DNA of 64,000 nt from Volvariella volvacea V23 (GCA_000349905.1 KB722737.1:457327-521326), one strand, 5' to 3'. Shown: positions 35,301 through 48,776, counted from the first letter of the stretch. The notes: generated from the sequence alone by a model not told the origin. A program made the numbers and translations.

Positions 35301-38300
35301 GTAGAGACAGTGGGCGTGCCTCTTTTCGCATCTTGGTTGTCTCCTTCAGTTGGACCCGAGGCACCGTGCTGATTGATTTGCTTGGAAACAGCCATCAGCT
35401 CGTTAACCAAGAAATGAACAACGGCTTCAAGAGTTTCATTCGTGGCCGAGAAGGTGCTTGGTACTACCTGCTGGTCCACTTGCATGTCGTCCGTTTTCCC
35501 TTCTTTCCCTTCCTTCCCTTCCTTTTCCTCCTTGACGTCATTATTGTTGGTGGGTTCTTGTTTAAGGCTGATGTGAGGAGAAGTTGAAAACGGTTGACCA
35601 AGCTTGCAAAGAGACTTGGTAGCTTCGATAAAGGCCTGAGGATCTCTGAAAACCATCCCATTACAATGCTTGACATAGGTGCTGGCCTCAATTAAACGTG
35701 TTCTTGATTGATTAAGGTAATGTTTGATCGCCGTGCGCATAATATGCTGTAGAGTTGCACCATCCTCCATCATATGTCGCAAGATGAGGGCAAGATAAGA
35801 TGATGTATTGGGGACTGGTGAAACCTTGATGCGCGTGAACAATAGGTTCAGGCCATCACGCTTGACAAATTGCACTGCATATTGATGTTCGCGGGTCAGG
35901 AGGACGAAGAGTCGAAGTATAGAGACCATATCATCAGCCGGTAGCTGAGGAAGGGCCAGGAGCTTCAGGCAGAAATCAAACACCAATTTTCTAGATTCTG
36001 TCAAGGAAGGGCCTTCAGTCAAAGCCTCTGCGACGACAGGTTCTCCCTCTTTAGGCAGTGTGATCTGCCGTGGCTCCTCAGACAGAGTAAACAACGTTTC
36101 TGTCAGGAGTAGGTGAGCGGCAAGCCAGGTAGGGAGTGTCGTGTCCACATTTATTGGAACGGAGAGCAACAAGGCGAGGAGGTAATTGAGTAATCTGACC
36201 CGTCGCTCGGAATTGATTGCAGACGGTGATTCGTTAAGAATAAGAGCGAGCAATCGACATCTATTCGCAAGAGGCTGCATTTGAATGTCTTGTGCAGCAG
36301 GGGAGAAAGTCTTGATATCGTCGATGAGCTTTGCAAGCTCTGCCTCTTGGTTGGGCTTAAGGAAGGTGCTATGAAGGTCGAATAGGAGTGACTGGTGTTC
36401 GTCAATAAGTTTGATACTTCGTTGGCTGAGCTGCAAACGCAATTGCTCTCGTCCTTCGTCAAGCTCCTTTCTTAACTCTTCATGGCTTTTACCCACAGCG
36501 GTTTCCGACTCTGAAGGAGCTTCAGGAGTCTCCGATTCCGCCGGGATACCCTCCGAGTCTTCCTGGTCATCTCCCCCGTCTTCGGCATCTCCTCCCGTCT
36601 GAGGTTGGTCTTCTGCAGCCACGGCTGCAGGTGCTGTAGGAGGGTCAGGAGGGAGTGGGAATGGATTGGCGAGTAACAACTCTGTGGCAGCGTTAATGTT
36701 GTTATGAGTGCGCACCAACGCACGCTCTACGGCAGACCTGGGGAAACCCATCTCAACTAAAGCAGAGATGCGCCCCTCGTCCGGTCCAGTCGGTCGTTGT
36801 CGCCAGGTACCAGATGGTGCGGAAGCTTCAGCCACAGTATCTGCCTTGACTTCTTCATTCTCACCACCAGTCAATTCAAGCACGGTTTGGATGACAACTT
36901 TAATGACACTGAGGGGAGCGGAGTGCAACCAAGACACCTCCCATAACTCGCGAATTAAGGGAAGGGCCTTGAGACGCAACTTGACCAGGAAGTTGTGCGG
37001 TTCGAAGTAATTTGGATCTGTGTCCTTCTTATCTCGGGTGACCAGAACTTGTGTTTGCTGAGAGTCAAATAATGGCTTTCCTGAAATAAGGGGATGGATT
37101 AAGTGAAGAGCAACTTTAAGGCCGCCAAAGGCATGGAGCATGTCCTTCTTCTGTGCATCTGTACGATCTTCCGCTCGAATCTGCATGATCGGGGCAATAG
37201 AAGCCATGAACTTGTGACAAACATCGATTAATGCGTCTAGGCCACCAGCCTTGTAAAGCGCGTTCAGTTGTATTGTGTGCAGCGTCTGCGATGTCGTTCT
37301 CTCTACACGACGGTTGAATCCCCTGTCATGAATAGTAATATGATTGTGCGTACCATCGACCAGCAGCAATGTGAAGAAACCAAGCATAACACTGTAGTAA
37401 GCATACAGTGGAGCAACATCTGGTCACAGCGTCAGGACACGCACACTGATGCAGCAAATACACGTACTATTGATATCAAACTTCAGATGCTGGACCATGA
37501 TCTCAGCAAAGACACCGGACGTCTCTGCAATTTGCTTCCGTTGGCTAGCGTCTAGACTACGTCGAGCATTGAACATCTTCACCATCGCTATACCAAACAG
37601 CATTAGGACACGGGAAGGCATCGAGATATCTATCCCTTTTACCTTGGAAGAACGGCGCAAGTGCAGCAGGAAGACCATGAGTCAGGTGCTTTAGTGCCGC
37701 TGCATTATCATCTCGTGGACCAACAGAGCCGGTACGGAATTGCTTTTGAGATGTTGATAAGAGGAGATCTTCCCAATGCATATCCGAGGCCTGAGGAGCA
37801 GGCTGGTTTGCACCTGGCGTAGCGGACGTTACAGACGTGGTACCCAAATTCTCATCCTCACCATTGGTTGCCACAGGGTGTCCTCCTACATCAGGCAAGG
37901 CGAGGTCCTGTTGGGAGGATGCCCCTAGAGGCGAATCAGAGGGCGATGACTGTACCTCGATACCCTTGGAATTGAGCCCGATGCTGAGTACAATATTCTC
38001 CCAAACGCCCATACGATGAAGCCGACCGAGATCATTGATTACTTCTGAAGATGTGTTGCTCATGAGTGTTTGCAGGAGGCCAATTGCGCCCCGACCATGT
38101 GCGTAACCAGCCGTGGCGAAAACATCAGATAGTAAAGTGATACGGATGTGAAGGGTAATCAGCTCGCGGAACTGTTGATTGGCTTGCTCTTCCTGTCCAC
38201 CTAATGAGGAGGTGAGCATGTCTTCAAAATATATCCTTCGAGTTGTACTCACTAGATATATCTACAAAGGGCAGCAGCTTGGAGTTCTCCCCAGGAGTCG

Positions 38301-41224
38301 ACCAAAAGTCTTGTGTGGCAGCAAGCGACTCCTTCACCAATCTTGTCATGTGGAGAAGAGTTTCATTAGTTGCTACCTCTGTCATTGTCCGCATAACTTG
38401 AACCATGGAATCTGATGCCACGCTATTGGCGTAGTCATAAGGCAGACATGGAAGACATGTGAGCCTCCCAAGGCGAACTAGACCGTCTGTTGCCGTAATG
38501 AAATCCCTGCAATGAGGCATATGCTGGAATAACCCCTCCAAGAACTGGCAAACATCAGTTATGCAATGAAATCGGGCATGGAATTAACGTACTCTTCCAA
38601 TGATATCGATGTACGACACGATAACATTGTCGTGCGACTTAACGAATGAGTCGTCCTCCTCCTCGTTCTCAGGCTCGCGCTGGGGTGCTGCTGAGGAGCC
38701 GGTAGACGTCGAGGCTGAAGTCGTCTCAACCCCTTCCATCGTCGCATCTTCTGCTTTCTCTTTCGGCGATGGAGGTACCGGTGTAAGACGATACCACTTT
38801 CGAAGATTTTCAGGCACTGTGAAACTATACCCCAAATCCTCAATTTTTGACAAGGTAGTCTTGATGGATTCGAACACCGCCATTTTGAGAGAAGGGTGAT
38901 GTCGAATAAGCTCGTCGATTGCAGTTCCAATCAATACTGCGTGCTCTTTATCAAGAAGAACCTTGAGATGTTTCTCGGACGTGAAAATAGAAAAAATGGA
39001 TGGAATGATGCTTGGTCGGTTGGTCAGCTGCGCCTGTCCTTGCTCGTTCAAGCATAGAGCCCCTATTGCGTTTGGAATGGCTTGGATTACCTGAGATACA
39101 TTAGCAGATGACATTGAATGACACTATTTGAGAAGCCTACCTCAATCGCAGGCTCCAGTCCGTATTCGATCATTTTGTAGAAATGTTCGGGAAGAGCGGC
39201 TTCCTGGATGATAGCAAGCGACGTGGGCTCATTGTGCACAAATGTAGCCATGATGTTAATCGCTGGATGGAACAGACGCTTAAATATGACACCAGGAGCC
39301 AGGCGCATCATACATACCTATTGGAAGAATACTGGGCCCAAACAACCCACGGTATTCTATAATTTTCTTGATAGATTTAAGCAACGACATATCAATTAAG
39401 CCACGAAGGCCTTCAGCTGTCCCTGATGACCCCATCATGCGGTTCATTGAGCGGAGCGTATGCTTCAATACAGCAGCGCGAGCCACAGGAACATCATCTA
39501 GGGCAAGGGCTTAATATTAGGCAGCGAATGAAGCTAAAGTACACACTGAATGTATTTGACACCTCAAACGGCTTGATAATTGTACCGTATTCCTGGATGT
39601 CATAGTCAATCTCGTGCTAAATGACAGTTGTGAGAAAGAATTGCCGATCGATTAAAAACACAACTCACCTCAATCCGCTCAACAAGAGTCTCAACACCGC
39701 GAGAATTGCAGAAGAGGTTAAATGCATTTGAGAAGCTATACAGCACATTGTCTACAAGTTGCATTGCCTTGGACACCAACTGGAGTCGTCCTGGGAGCTT
39801 ATTTTCGATGACTTGTATGAGCAGTGGAATAAGTCCCGCTCCTACGATCATATTGCCTCCAGATGGGTGGGAAGCAATAAATGTCACAAATTGTAACAAA
39901 GCCTCCACAAATGCGTGCGGCAATGTTGAACTTGGATTCGCAATATCGGCGATAGTCTTACGGAACAGACCCATTAGCAACCCATGATTAACACCCGCGT
40001 TGACGGCGGCTAGAACTTCCTGCAATCTACTACGGTAGCGGGCCAAAGCGTCCAGCGCAGCGAGGGCGACCGTCTGAACAGCGACTGGAATACCTTTGTC
40101 GACTTGCAGTAATTCTGCGATGTGTGAGATGAGATCGGGCTCAAAGAGGAAAATGGATGAGGCTGCTTGATGTTCTTGGTGTGTGTGCCCGAAGATCGCG
40201 ACAGCGAGCAAGCGGACAATAACCAGCTTCTCCCGGTCGGATTGGCTAGCTTGAGAGAGTACTTTCGCGGCACGTATACGGCACAGCAGCTCGAACTTTT
40301 CGGATTCTGGAACAGCATAAGCTTCCATAGTGTTGGCCAGCACTTGCATGACTGATTGAGACGCGACGGTGTGTTCATCAATGTGAATGTTCACAGCGCC
40401 TGCAACACCTGTTTGTGTGGTTGTGGATTGCTTCCGCGGTGTGCTCAAAACCGTATCTGGTGCATCTACGTCCATCTTCTTCTCAGCACCACCCTTCTCT
40501 GTCTCCGTTCTGTAGAAGGTGAAGTTAACTTGCCTCGCCTCGCCTGGCAGTGCTTCAACCTCAGAACCACCCTTCTCTGTAACAAGATCTACTAGCCCGA
40601 CACCATGCTCCCTGGATTGGGGCCATCGCTTAGCAAGCGATTGCAATCGAGGTGTCGAGATGCTAAGCGCGTGAGTGACAGATGGCTGCGCAGAATACTG
40701 CTGCGATGGCCGAAGCAATAGGTTGAGGGCCAAGATCAGTACATCCAAATCTGCGGTATAAAGCAAGCTGTTGAGACGCTGTGGATGGCGCTCAATGCGT
40801 GTTAACAGCAAGCAAGACACGAAAAGCGTACATCATAAGAGCTGAACATCTTTCGATTTGTCGAGTTCTCAAGCAGTAGTCGCTCGAATCTGAGAATCTC
40901 GCAGATGGTCCTCTTGGCATGTGGGGTGAAATCGTTAATCTGGATCTTGTCAACGTCGTAATCTTTGATAGCAGTTTCCAAGACTGCGTCCATCTTGTTT
41001 AGGACCTTGGTCCAAGCGTTCAGATCTGACCGTGGCCACTTCCACGAGTCAATTTGAGAAAGGACCTCCGCGAGGTCGTCATCTGGAGTGTTGACAAGCT
41101 TTGTTATAAGTTCCGCCACCTGTGGATGCTAAAAGGCAGGTGGGTGTGAGAAGCGCGGTCCGTGCGAGGGTTTGGAGGGACTCACTGGCGGGACAGGCCT
41201 CTTAGATTTGTGAATAATCTTCAT
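29362..41224 (-). CDS. TOM1: TOM1/HUWE1-type giant HECT E3 ubiquitin ligase
   Basis: Largest gene in the window, roughly 3,500 residues across many exons. Start MKIIHKSKRPVPP (ATG 41224), then HPQVAELITKLVNT. Armadillo-like DUF908/DUF913 regions occupy about 38600-41100 (for example LLYTADLDVLILALNLLLR). A UBA domain reads LVEMGFPRSAVERALVRT at about 36720-36780. A very acidic tract (about 33990-34320) precedes DUF4414, with UBM-like repeats FLEALPEDMREEV, FLDALPPDIRAEI and ASLDPSLRQAV (about 32430-32720). The HECT domain spans about 29362-30660: LSVRFYDEEGVDAGGVTREW, GRVIGKAIYDGR, then the catalytic PQAHTCFNQIDLPQYSS and the terminal GFAFS. The family ubiquitinates excess histones and orphan ribosomal proteins and affects mRNA export. 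Confidence 0.95.
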
Positions 41225-41617
41225 TTTCCGTGAGGATGACGGAAAACGAATGAAGTAGAGAATACCCTCGTATGATGGTGGAGGGAGGGTAAGAAGATAA
41301 CGATGAACGGATGAGATGAAGCGACAGGCCTCAAATCCTCGATTTCGCTGACGCAAGAACCCCAGATCAGGGTTGGGTCACGGTGCCACAGTCACGCCAT
41401 GAATCAGTCCTCGCAATACAAGCGCAGCCATCGAGAGCAGAGTCTGGCCAAAAATCATAAATTAAATATAGAATTCACACCCAATCGAAGATATTTTCCA
41501 AGAGTGCCACCCAGGGTGTGGCCTGAGCTGGGGACTTGTCACAACAACTTGGGACGCGTGACACCACGTGAGGACTAAACGCGTCTAATTACACCACACC
41601 CCACGTTTCGCGCAGTC
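41225..41617. promoter_or_regulatory. Divergent TOM1/SUB1 promoter with two ACGCGT boxes and a CACGTG box
   Basis: 393 bp between opposed start codons. ACGCGT (MluI cell-cycle box, the MBF site in yeasts) occurs at 41554-41559 and 41579-41584, and a palindromic CACGTG E-box lies between them at 41565-41570. All three fall within 31 bp, 34-64 bp before the SUB1 ATG. Function is inferred from motif identity only. Confidence 0.5.
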
Positions 41618-42240
41618 ATGCCCAAGAGAAAGGTCGCACAGGACTCAGAAGAAGAGTTCGAAGAGGAGAGCACGCAAAGCTCTGAGGAGGAGGAGGCTAG
41701 TTCAACCCCTCCGCCCAAGTCCAAGTCCGTGAAGGTCAGTATTGTTCAACCATCTCGTTGGACCAAAGGCTCGGGTCTCACGTCATGTAGCAGAAGGCTA
41801 AGGAGAAAGCCAAACCTACACCAACGACGAAGAAGCCAAAGGTTGCACCATTAAAGGAGGAATCAGAGGTCAGTCTGCACTACTGTCGGTGGGAGTCACC
41901 ATGTCTGACACACGCGTCTTGGTTACAGGACGAGTCTCCCCGTGGTGGCAATGCAGGCATAACTGTGAAGAAGGGACCCGAGGGCGAAAAATATGTCGAG
42001 CTGGCCAACAAACGACGTGTTACAGTCCGCAAGTTTAAGGGTTCTACATACGTGGACATACGCGAGTTCTATGGCAGCGATGGAAAGGAGAACCCTGGCA
42101 AGAGGGGTATATCCCTTACGCTTGAACAGGTTTGCACTAAATTTGTCTCGTCTTCTTCTTGATTAAGACGTTCTCCACAGTGGAATACTTTGAAGAAAGC
42201 AACCTCGACCATTGATCAGCTTTGTGCTGCTCTTAAATAA
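41618..42240 (+). CDS. SUB1: SUB1/PC4 transcriptional coactivator
   Basis: Single-stranded-DNA-binding coactivator of RNA polymerase II. Exon 1 (41618-41734) is MPKRKVAQDSEEEFEEEST with the acidic/Ser-rich N-terminus typical of PC4. Exon 2 is Lys-rich (KAKEKAKPTPTTKKPK). Exon 3 holds the PC4 core (YVELANKRRVTVRKFKGSTY, VDIREFYG, KRGISLTLEQ). The last exon, WNTLKKATSTIDQLCAALK, ends at TAA 42238-42240. Length is about 150 residues, normal for the family. Divergently placed with TOM1 and convergent with the ABC1 kinase gene (271 bp away). Confidence 0.93.
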
Positions 42241-42511
42241 TGTGATTTGCTCCCGAGATTTTCTAATATGTACGTCTATAATAAAGGACCATCGATTTCG
42301 TGTAGTGGCTACAATTATCGTAACTGGTGCGATGTACTTTTCAGGGAGGTTTCTACACCTGCGCAAGACCTGCAGCTGCCTTGCGTGCGCCATCAAAACC
42401 CCACAGCCATAGTCCTCTTAACCAAGCTCGAGTCTGCACCAGGCGGGCCTGCGTATCCAGCAGTACTTCGGCGATAGTCATCTGGGTTATGAGTTTTCTG
42501 TATGACCTACA

Positions 42512-44821
42512 TCAAGATTGAACACTGTGAATGACATGCAGATATGTTCTAGCGTACCACCAAGAGGAGAAATAGTCATATAACACGCTCCTCGAAAATA
42601 GTCCCTTGGATTTGATCGAATCAATAACGCGCCTGCGGTCATCCTGCCACACTGCATATGCACAGTATTTTGCCGTTACCAGGAATACTCGGACCTACGA
42701 AGTGTTGTTCGAAGGCGACTCAAACGAAAGTAAAAGGACTGAACCTACATTGGAGTGCGTTGTCATTAGGGCATAATCGAGACTCCTGGAAATCAACCAT
42801 GTAAGTATTTAACTCCGGACGGATAACTACATTACGAACCTTGTTAGGTCATTGAGCTTCAACACCATAAGTACTCGTCGAGGAACTCTGCGCAAGATGT
42901 CAAACACTGAAAGCAACAACCCCTCCCGATTGACCACTGCCGTTCTAATGGCCTCCATTTCTGCTTCAGATTGGGGCCTCATATCCATCATACTTGAAGC
43001 ACGCTTCCACTTCCTTTCACCGCTTGTCGATTCGGACTCTTCCTCAACAGACCCTTGCAGATTCGCTCTACCTGTGAGAGCTGCTTCAAATACTGGATAC
43101 TAGGCGAATATCAGCACTGAATTCGCCTCTCTCAGTGGGTAAACTTACAAGGTCAGGTCCAATATTTCCCACAAGCTCTGCATACTTTTTTCTGTCTGCT
43201 GTCGTTTTTGCACTGGCGGGTGCGATTAAGGATAACCAAAGCTTGGCGTAGTTGACCCGGAGAGTAGGGTCAATGTCGAAATAGAGCCCATGGTCTAGTA
43301 GTACGATCTCGAAATTATATGGTGATCGTGAACCGATTGGTGACGGCCGAATTAGCAGGTTTCCTATGCTTCTTATTGAACACAGATCAACACGCTCAAC
43401 GTGAAGAACCCTCTATACCTGGATGTGGGTCCTGAAGACATAAGCATAAGCAACAAAACAAGCGTCACAGGTAGACTTACTGCATGAAACCATCCATTTA
43501 TAAATACCATCTGGTTAAAAATCCGTGCCAACTCCAAGGAAACAGTATTCCGATCTATATTGGCAGCAGCGAGGTACTCGAGATCATCTACCCGTCTCCC
43601 CTGGATGAATTCCATGATTAAAACACGCTTCTTTGCGACTATGACTTCGGGTATATACAAGGACGTTTTGATGTCTTCGAAGTCCTTCGCTGCTCGGGCC
43701 GCGTTGGAGGCTTCATGCACAAAGTCCATTTCTTTTGGTAGATTTGTTCGCATCTCTTCCTGTGCTCAATGAGTAGTTAGTTGCGGTCAGCACACCATCA
43801 CATGGACTCACCCCGAGCCAAGTAAACTCAAACTCGGGGAACCAATACTTGATCCAACCTATTCAAGTATGAGAACACCCCTAGTCCAGTGACCGACCAC
43901 AGGACCCACCAAGCGTGACCTCTACCATATTCATATCTATATCACAGAATTCCGCCAAGTGAGGGTGTTGCAACTACCTCACCAATCAACAACGACAGGT
44001 CACATAGTAAGAATGGACATTACCTTTACTGCAACTCTCTTTCCAGAATCCCGCAGACGACCGATATGGACTTGAGCCAGGCTAGCCACACCAATAGGAT
44101 TTGGGTCAAACTCTTCAAATATCTCCGACAGAGGCTTTCCCATATCCTTCACAAACAGATCTTCTACCGCTTCGTACGCCGTAGGTTCACATTGGTCCTG
44201 TAGCGGCCGCATTGTACTTGTCCATTCCTTGGGCAGCACAACCAATGAAGCCATATGCTGTCCCAATTTGATAAAGATACCTAACGTGTAACCCAGTTAT
44301 AGGCAAGCTGCCCCAAAACGGTTGCGAGCATCCGCACCTCCATTAGCAAGCAAAGCCCTCAGAACTCTCTTAGCACTCCGCGTATGACACTCAGAATATG
44401 CGAGGTTCTTCTCATCCTCGGTATCATAATGGCGGGCAAACGTGTATTTGTAGTCTACTGCACCAAGGACTGCAGCTCCTATATGCATGAAAGTATGACG
44501 TCGACGAGCAGCCCGATTGGAGTACCAGAAAAACTTACGAGCAACCCTTGAGCAACGAACAACGGCTAGTGTCGTATGTCTAAATGGTTGGTAGTTGTGG
44601 TATGCGAGGACACCAGCACCAGTGAGGAGCAGGAGCGAGCCGGAATACACCAGCCAGCGATTACTCTGATGAGCAGAGCCCGAGCCGGGTTCGTGATGTT
44701 TGTGAGGAGTGCGTGATTTGGGGGTGCGGAAGGTGCGATTGGGTTGCGAACGAAGGGGATTTCTAGGCTGAAGTCGCCGAAACGACCTCCAGGCTGAGAG
44801 CTCACAACGGCAGAGGAGCAT
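42512..44821 (-). CDS. ABC1/ADCK1-like atypical kinase (MCP2-type), mitochondrial
   Basis: UbiB/ABC1 family. The start MLLCRCELSAWRSFRRLQ (44821) opens an Arg-rich, acid-poor presequence followed by one membrane segment (WLVYSGSLLLLTGAGVLAY), matching mitochondrial inner-membrane ADCK1/MCP2 proteins. Then FRHTTLAVVRCSRVA, AVLGAVDYKYTFARHY, the ABC1 LGQHMASL motif, LRPLQDQCEPT-like MRPLQDQCEPT, SLAQVHIGRLRDSGKRVAVKV (Ala-rich loop and ATP-binding Lys), MEFIQGRRVDD, the catalytic DPHPGNLLIRP and the metal-binding LLDHGLYFDID. Tail: AYAVWQDDRRRVIDS...VIHSVQS, TGA at 42512-42514. A short upstream ATG frame (MVSEK, stop) lies just before the start. In yeast MCP2 relates to mitochondrial lipid homeostasis. 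The COQ8 branch is less likely. Confidence 0.88.
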
Positions 44822-45048
44822 GGAATTATTTCTCGGAGACCATGGTGGCTTCTCCTTTTTTGGAACGCGGTATGCCGATAACCGCACAACAGGGACCAAC
44901 CGACCACACCCAGGTCTCGGTAATTAGCTTTGTTAATGCGAGAGCAGATATCTACGTGCTGTGTATACAGGTAAAATACAAGTTGCTAGGTGTGCTAGGA
45001 TTAGTGATTAGAAGTGTCCATAAACTGTGCCCAGGATATCCATTCAAA

Positions 45049-47487
45049 TCATTTACTTCCTCGTTTAAAGCTCAACATTGAAATGCGATGAGACGACTGC
45101 GCATCTTGGTTTTCGTGCATGGCCTCAGCATAACTAGCCTCGGTTAGTAAGAGGTGGGTGGACGCCACAAGCATTACTTACAGCAATTTATAGCGGACAA
45201 GTTCTCCCTCCATTTCTTCATTTCTAAGTCGAGCTTTCACAAGCTCATTCTAAGGTGGGGATGAGAACACGCAAATAGAAAAGGTAATCGGGCATACAAG
45301 TACTTCCACGTGTTCCGTATTCAGTTGCGCTAGACTAGCTTCCAAAGCTTTTCTGCAACACCTTAACGATCCGTGATGGTTCAGAGCGACAAAGCAGGGA
45401 CGTACACTTGAGCCGACAGCTGTCGGTTGCTGTTTCGAAGTTCATCCATTTCAATAGCGCGTTTATTATTTTCCCGCTGATCTGGTTATTAGCTTTCTTG
45501 GGCCTTTCGGCTGAGCTGGTCACCCACTATCATGTCTTCGTATTCGTGTCTGTAGCAATCCAGCATGAATGGGGTTATACGAAGGTTTACAGCATCCTGC
45601 ACGAATTCATCCACTCGGTATCGTGCTTCTTTAGCTTTTCCATTGCTTGGTATATTTGCGTCGTCTTCCGAGTTTTCGATCTTTGTGGCATGGCCTCAGT
45701 GTCTCAAGCTAACTGATGGAGACAGGCATACCTTGTAGCATTCGAATAATCGAGTATTCAAGAAAGACAGGATTTCATCAAATTTGAGTTTCAGTAGGAT
45801 ATCTTCGTTCTTCTTCAACAGGGTAATGCTGAAACCGAAAATAGCCTCGATACCGCTGGCAAGGCAATTGTCGTATATTCTGAATACCACATCAAGGGGA
45901 AAGCTAATAAAGGCTACCTGAGCACATGTAAAAAAGCAAATCTCGGCATTGGACTTTACCGGTAACTAAACATGGTCAAGAACCACTGCGAACAGTACAT
46001 ACTGGATTTGATGCCTTGCCGTAGGAAGTGAACATGGAGCACCGGTAGCAGCTCTTCTAAGAGACGATCAAACTAGAAGACGTTATTTGTGGCACTCATT
46101 CACCCGTAACATCAGAAATTACCTGAAACTTGGAAGCAGACGAAATCAGCGGCCTTGAACAAAAGACTGAACCTAATCCTTACAAGACGCAGTTGCAATT
46201 TGGGCATCTCGGGCAAGTAATGGCCGCGCAGATCGTACACGTGCATGAGACGGACAAGTAGAGAGAAGGCTTCTTCGTCTGGCATCTGTGAGAACGCTGG
46301 AGTTACGCCATAGGCACTTAGAACACGGCGGCTTACGTTCAGTAGTAAAATTGCGACAACAAACGGCAACCCTTGGCAGTAACCTACTTGGTGGTCATAT
46401 CTACACAGAGTTGGCATTGGATTGGTAGGTTTTATACCGATAAACTGCTCACAGCGAGTATGCCTTCAGGACATTGAATAAATTCTCCTGACCGATGCCT
46501 TGCCCATCTGTAAAGAAGTCGTGATGCGGAAATGTTCTAACCGAAGAATTAACATATCACAATGATAGTAGCAAGGGGCGGTCCCCACCTGCCAAGGTCG
46601 CGAGTGATCGCCTTCTCGTGGGGACTTGTTTCCTTCAAAAGCTGAAGATAAGCACTCTCTAATTCCGGGTCCTTCGACGCAGCCCTGTGCGGGATATGAG
46701 TGTATTCAAAATGCCAAAAAGAAAATCGCCGCACATATGCTGCCACATCATTCCCCTGAGGGCATGAGGGATGCCTGAAGCAATTGCCTTTGCAAGACGT
46801 TCTGGTTGCTCAGCCGCGAAGCCCTGGTAATCTAGCACAGTGGAACTGAGATTAGAATGCACCCGTCCTACCCGTTGATGGAACCTACCTGAGATGACGG
46901 CACCCCAGAAATCTAGCTGACCCCTCAACACCTAAGCTACAGAGTAAAACCACGCAACACGCACCCCAGTCGATAGCACCCGTAGTCTCATGAGATTCCT
47001 TATCCTCTTTCTGCAATCGAGCCAACTCCTCTTGGAACTTTTGTTGACCCTCGGCGCTGAGCCGTTTTGACTCCGCCGCGTGGTCCAAGAACGAAAGTCC
47101 ACGAGAAGAGCGTATCGTTGTTGTAGATGCTGTCTTCTTGTGTGATTTGCCTGGTAGTGGCGTAAGATCCAAGTCGGGGTTAAACGAGCTGTCCGCGTCC
47201 TCTGTAATATCCACACCATCCGTAGCATCCGAATTATCGGGCTCGTTAATACTGACAGCACTTTGGCGAGCAGACGACAAAGGTACAGACGCAAGGTCTT
47301 CATCATCCAACGCAATGTCGTTAAAATCAGACTCTGCGATCGACGCCCTTACTGGTTCTTTTTCCGACTCGGACTTTGCGTGGTCATCGCGTTGAAAAGC
47401 GGTATCTTGGGGGGAGAGTAGAGCATCGAGTGAGCTGACTGTGGTATCTTTGACCTCCGATGTTTCGGTTTTCGTTTCCACCGACAT
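45049..47487 (-). CDS. TBC-domain Rab GTPase-activating protein (GYP5/EVI5-like)
   Basis: Start MSVETKTETSEVKDTT (47487), with a disordered acidic/Ser-rich N-terminus of about 190 residues. The TBC domain runs from DFWGAVISDYQGFA and GIPHALRGMMWQHM through the Arg finger (ITRDLGRTFP) and the Gln finger (VGYCQGLPFVVAILLL) to MPDEEAFSLLVRLM, YDLRGHYLPEMPKL, FPLDVVFRIYDNCL and ILLKLKFDEILSFL. A coiled coil follows (LEASLAQLNTEHVEVL, RNEEMEGELVRYKLL) and the last exon gives YAEAMHENQDAQSSHRIS, stop 45049-45051. Both catalytic fingers are present, so it should be active on a Rab, probably in Golgi/secretory traffic as for Gyp5. A reverse-strand CCAAT box (47578-47582) and a CACGTG (47587-47592) lie about 90-105 bp upstream of the ATG. 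Confidence 0.9.
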
Positions 47488-48124
47488 TGCTTACGGCCTG
47501 CGTCGCGGAGAGGACATATAGGACTGGATGAATCGCTTGTTGGTTCCGTCTGCTCCATGGCTTTGACGCCGGAAATTATTGGCTGTCACGTGCCCTGCAG
47601 CAGACCGCACAAATGGCGCGCAAGTGCTGCCATCTCAATTGGCCTCCTAGTTGTGCTGAGCGCCTTCTTATGATGGTGGGATACCCACGAAATCAGCAGA
47701 TAATGCACTGAACCTACTGTATCACACAACTTGCACACGACTGCCAGTTCCATGTGCTATACGGATTTTAGAGGCTCCTACTGCGAGGGGCTACAGCCAT
47801 TATAAGGAAGCATGCGAACAAGATCGTCGTTGACTTTCGGGGCTTCTGTTTCAGAGATAGTTGATGCCTTAGCAACCAAAATCGTATGCATTCCGAAGTG
47901 AATCTGTATTGCAACATAAAAGTGCCCCCATGGCCATATCGTAAATGGATTACACCAATCGATAGAATACAAGAATGATCGAAAAGTCGTGTCTAATGCA
48001 CAGGGGAGTAAAAATACAGGTGAATTTTTCGAACAATCCCCATGTGCATTAGCAAGACGAATAAAATAAAGATAAGAGAAAGAAGACCGGAAAGGCGTCT
48101 ACCGAATAGGCGTCCAAGGCACAA
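47488..48124. other. Intergenic: TBC promoter and Yippee 3' region
   Basis: 637 bp. Nearest the TBC gene it holds the CCAAT/E-box pair noted with that gene; the rest is AT-rich and should include the Yippee 3' UTR. No further gene is seen. Confidence 0.5.
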
Positions 48125-48776
48125 TCATGGAGAAGGCGTTGAACCTAGGCTACTAGTGTCCGATCCTATGGACGATTTTCTGCTTCGCAGACTAACATCA
48201 ATTGAAGGTGGTGGGGCCATGCGCGTGAACAAACGTTCGAGCTCCAATAGGCACACGCCATCTTTCCACTGCTCCGTGCGTTCGTGCGCTCGTACAATCT
48301 TCCAGCCGAGATACGATGAACATGTTGAGCATGATATCTCCTGCATGGTGTGTGCCCCAGTCGCCATCAGTTGCACTGATGGACGAGACATTTTTACATT
48401 GTAGCTGACGCCGCAAATCAGGGTCGGTGCGGAAGCAAAGATAGCATAGACTGCGCACCATTCCGTGAAGAGGGAGGCTTTGCCATGAAAGCCTCTGAAT
48501 GAGCGAGAATGAGGAGGATACTGGAAATGTCCGAGGTTGGTGGAATTCGTCAAGTTTAGCTGTGTTGCTTACTGCTGAGGGAGGTATCAAGACCTGGCTT
48601 GATGTTATACAAGTACGGCAATGTTTACAGGCCACAGGCTGAGGGATGGGGGGCAATGGCCGAAGCGAGGTCCTAGGCTTCAAGCTTGACACAGGCGACA
48701 GCGGTGCATCGGGCAGAGGAGGTAACGAACGCGGCGAGATTGGTGTTGTAGGCGAGGTCACGAACGGATGGGCCAT
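48125..48776 (-). CDS. Yippee-family zinc-binding protein with Pro-rich N-terminus
   Basis: Start MAHPFVTSPTTPISPRSLPP (48776); the first 45 residues are Pro/Ser-rich with PPLP-type runs. The Yippee domain is joined from three exons. Exon 1 has VACKHCRTCITSSQVL (first CxxC). Exon 2 has FRGFHGKASLFTEC, its last Cys codon split by the intron. Exon 3 has VQLMATGAHTMQEISCSTC (second CxxC) and YLGWKIVRAHERTEQWKDG. A Ser-rich tail ends SLGSTPSP at 48125. Family members are small zinc-fold proteins; some are subunits of the GID/CTLH E3 complex, others have unclear roles. Divergent from allantoinase. Confidence 0.88.
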
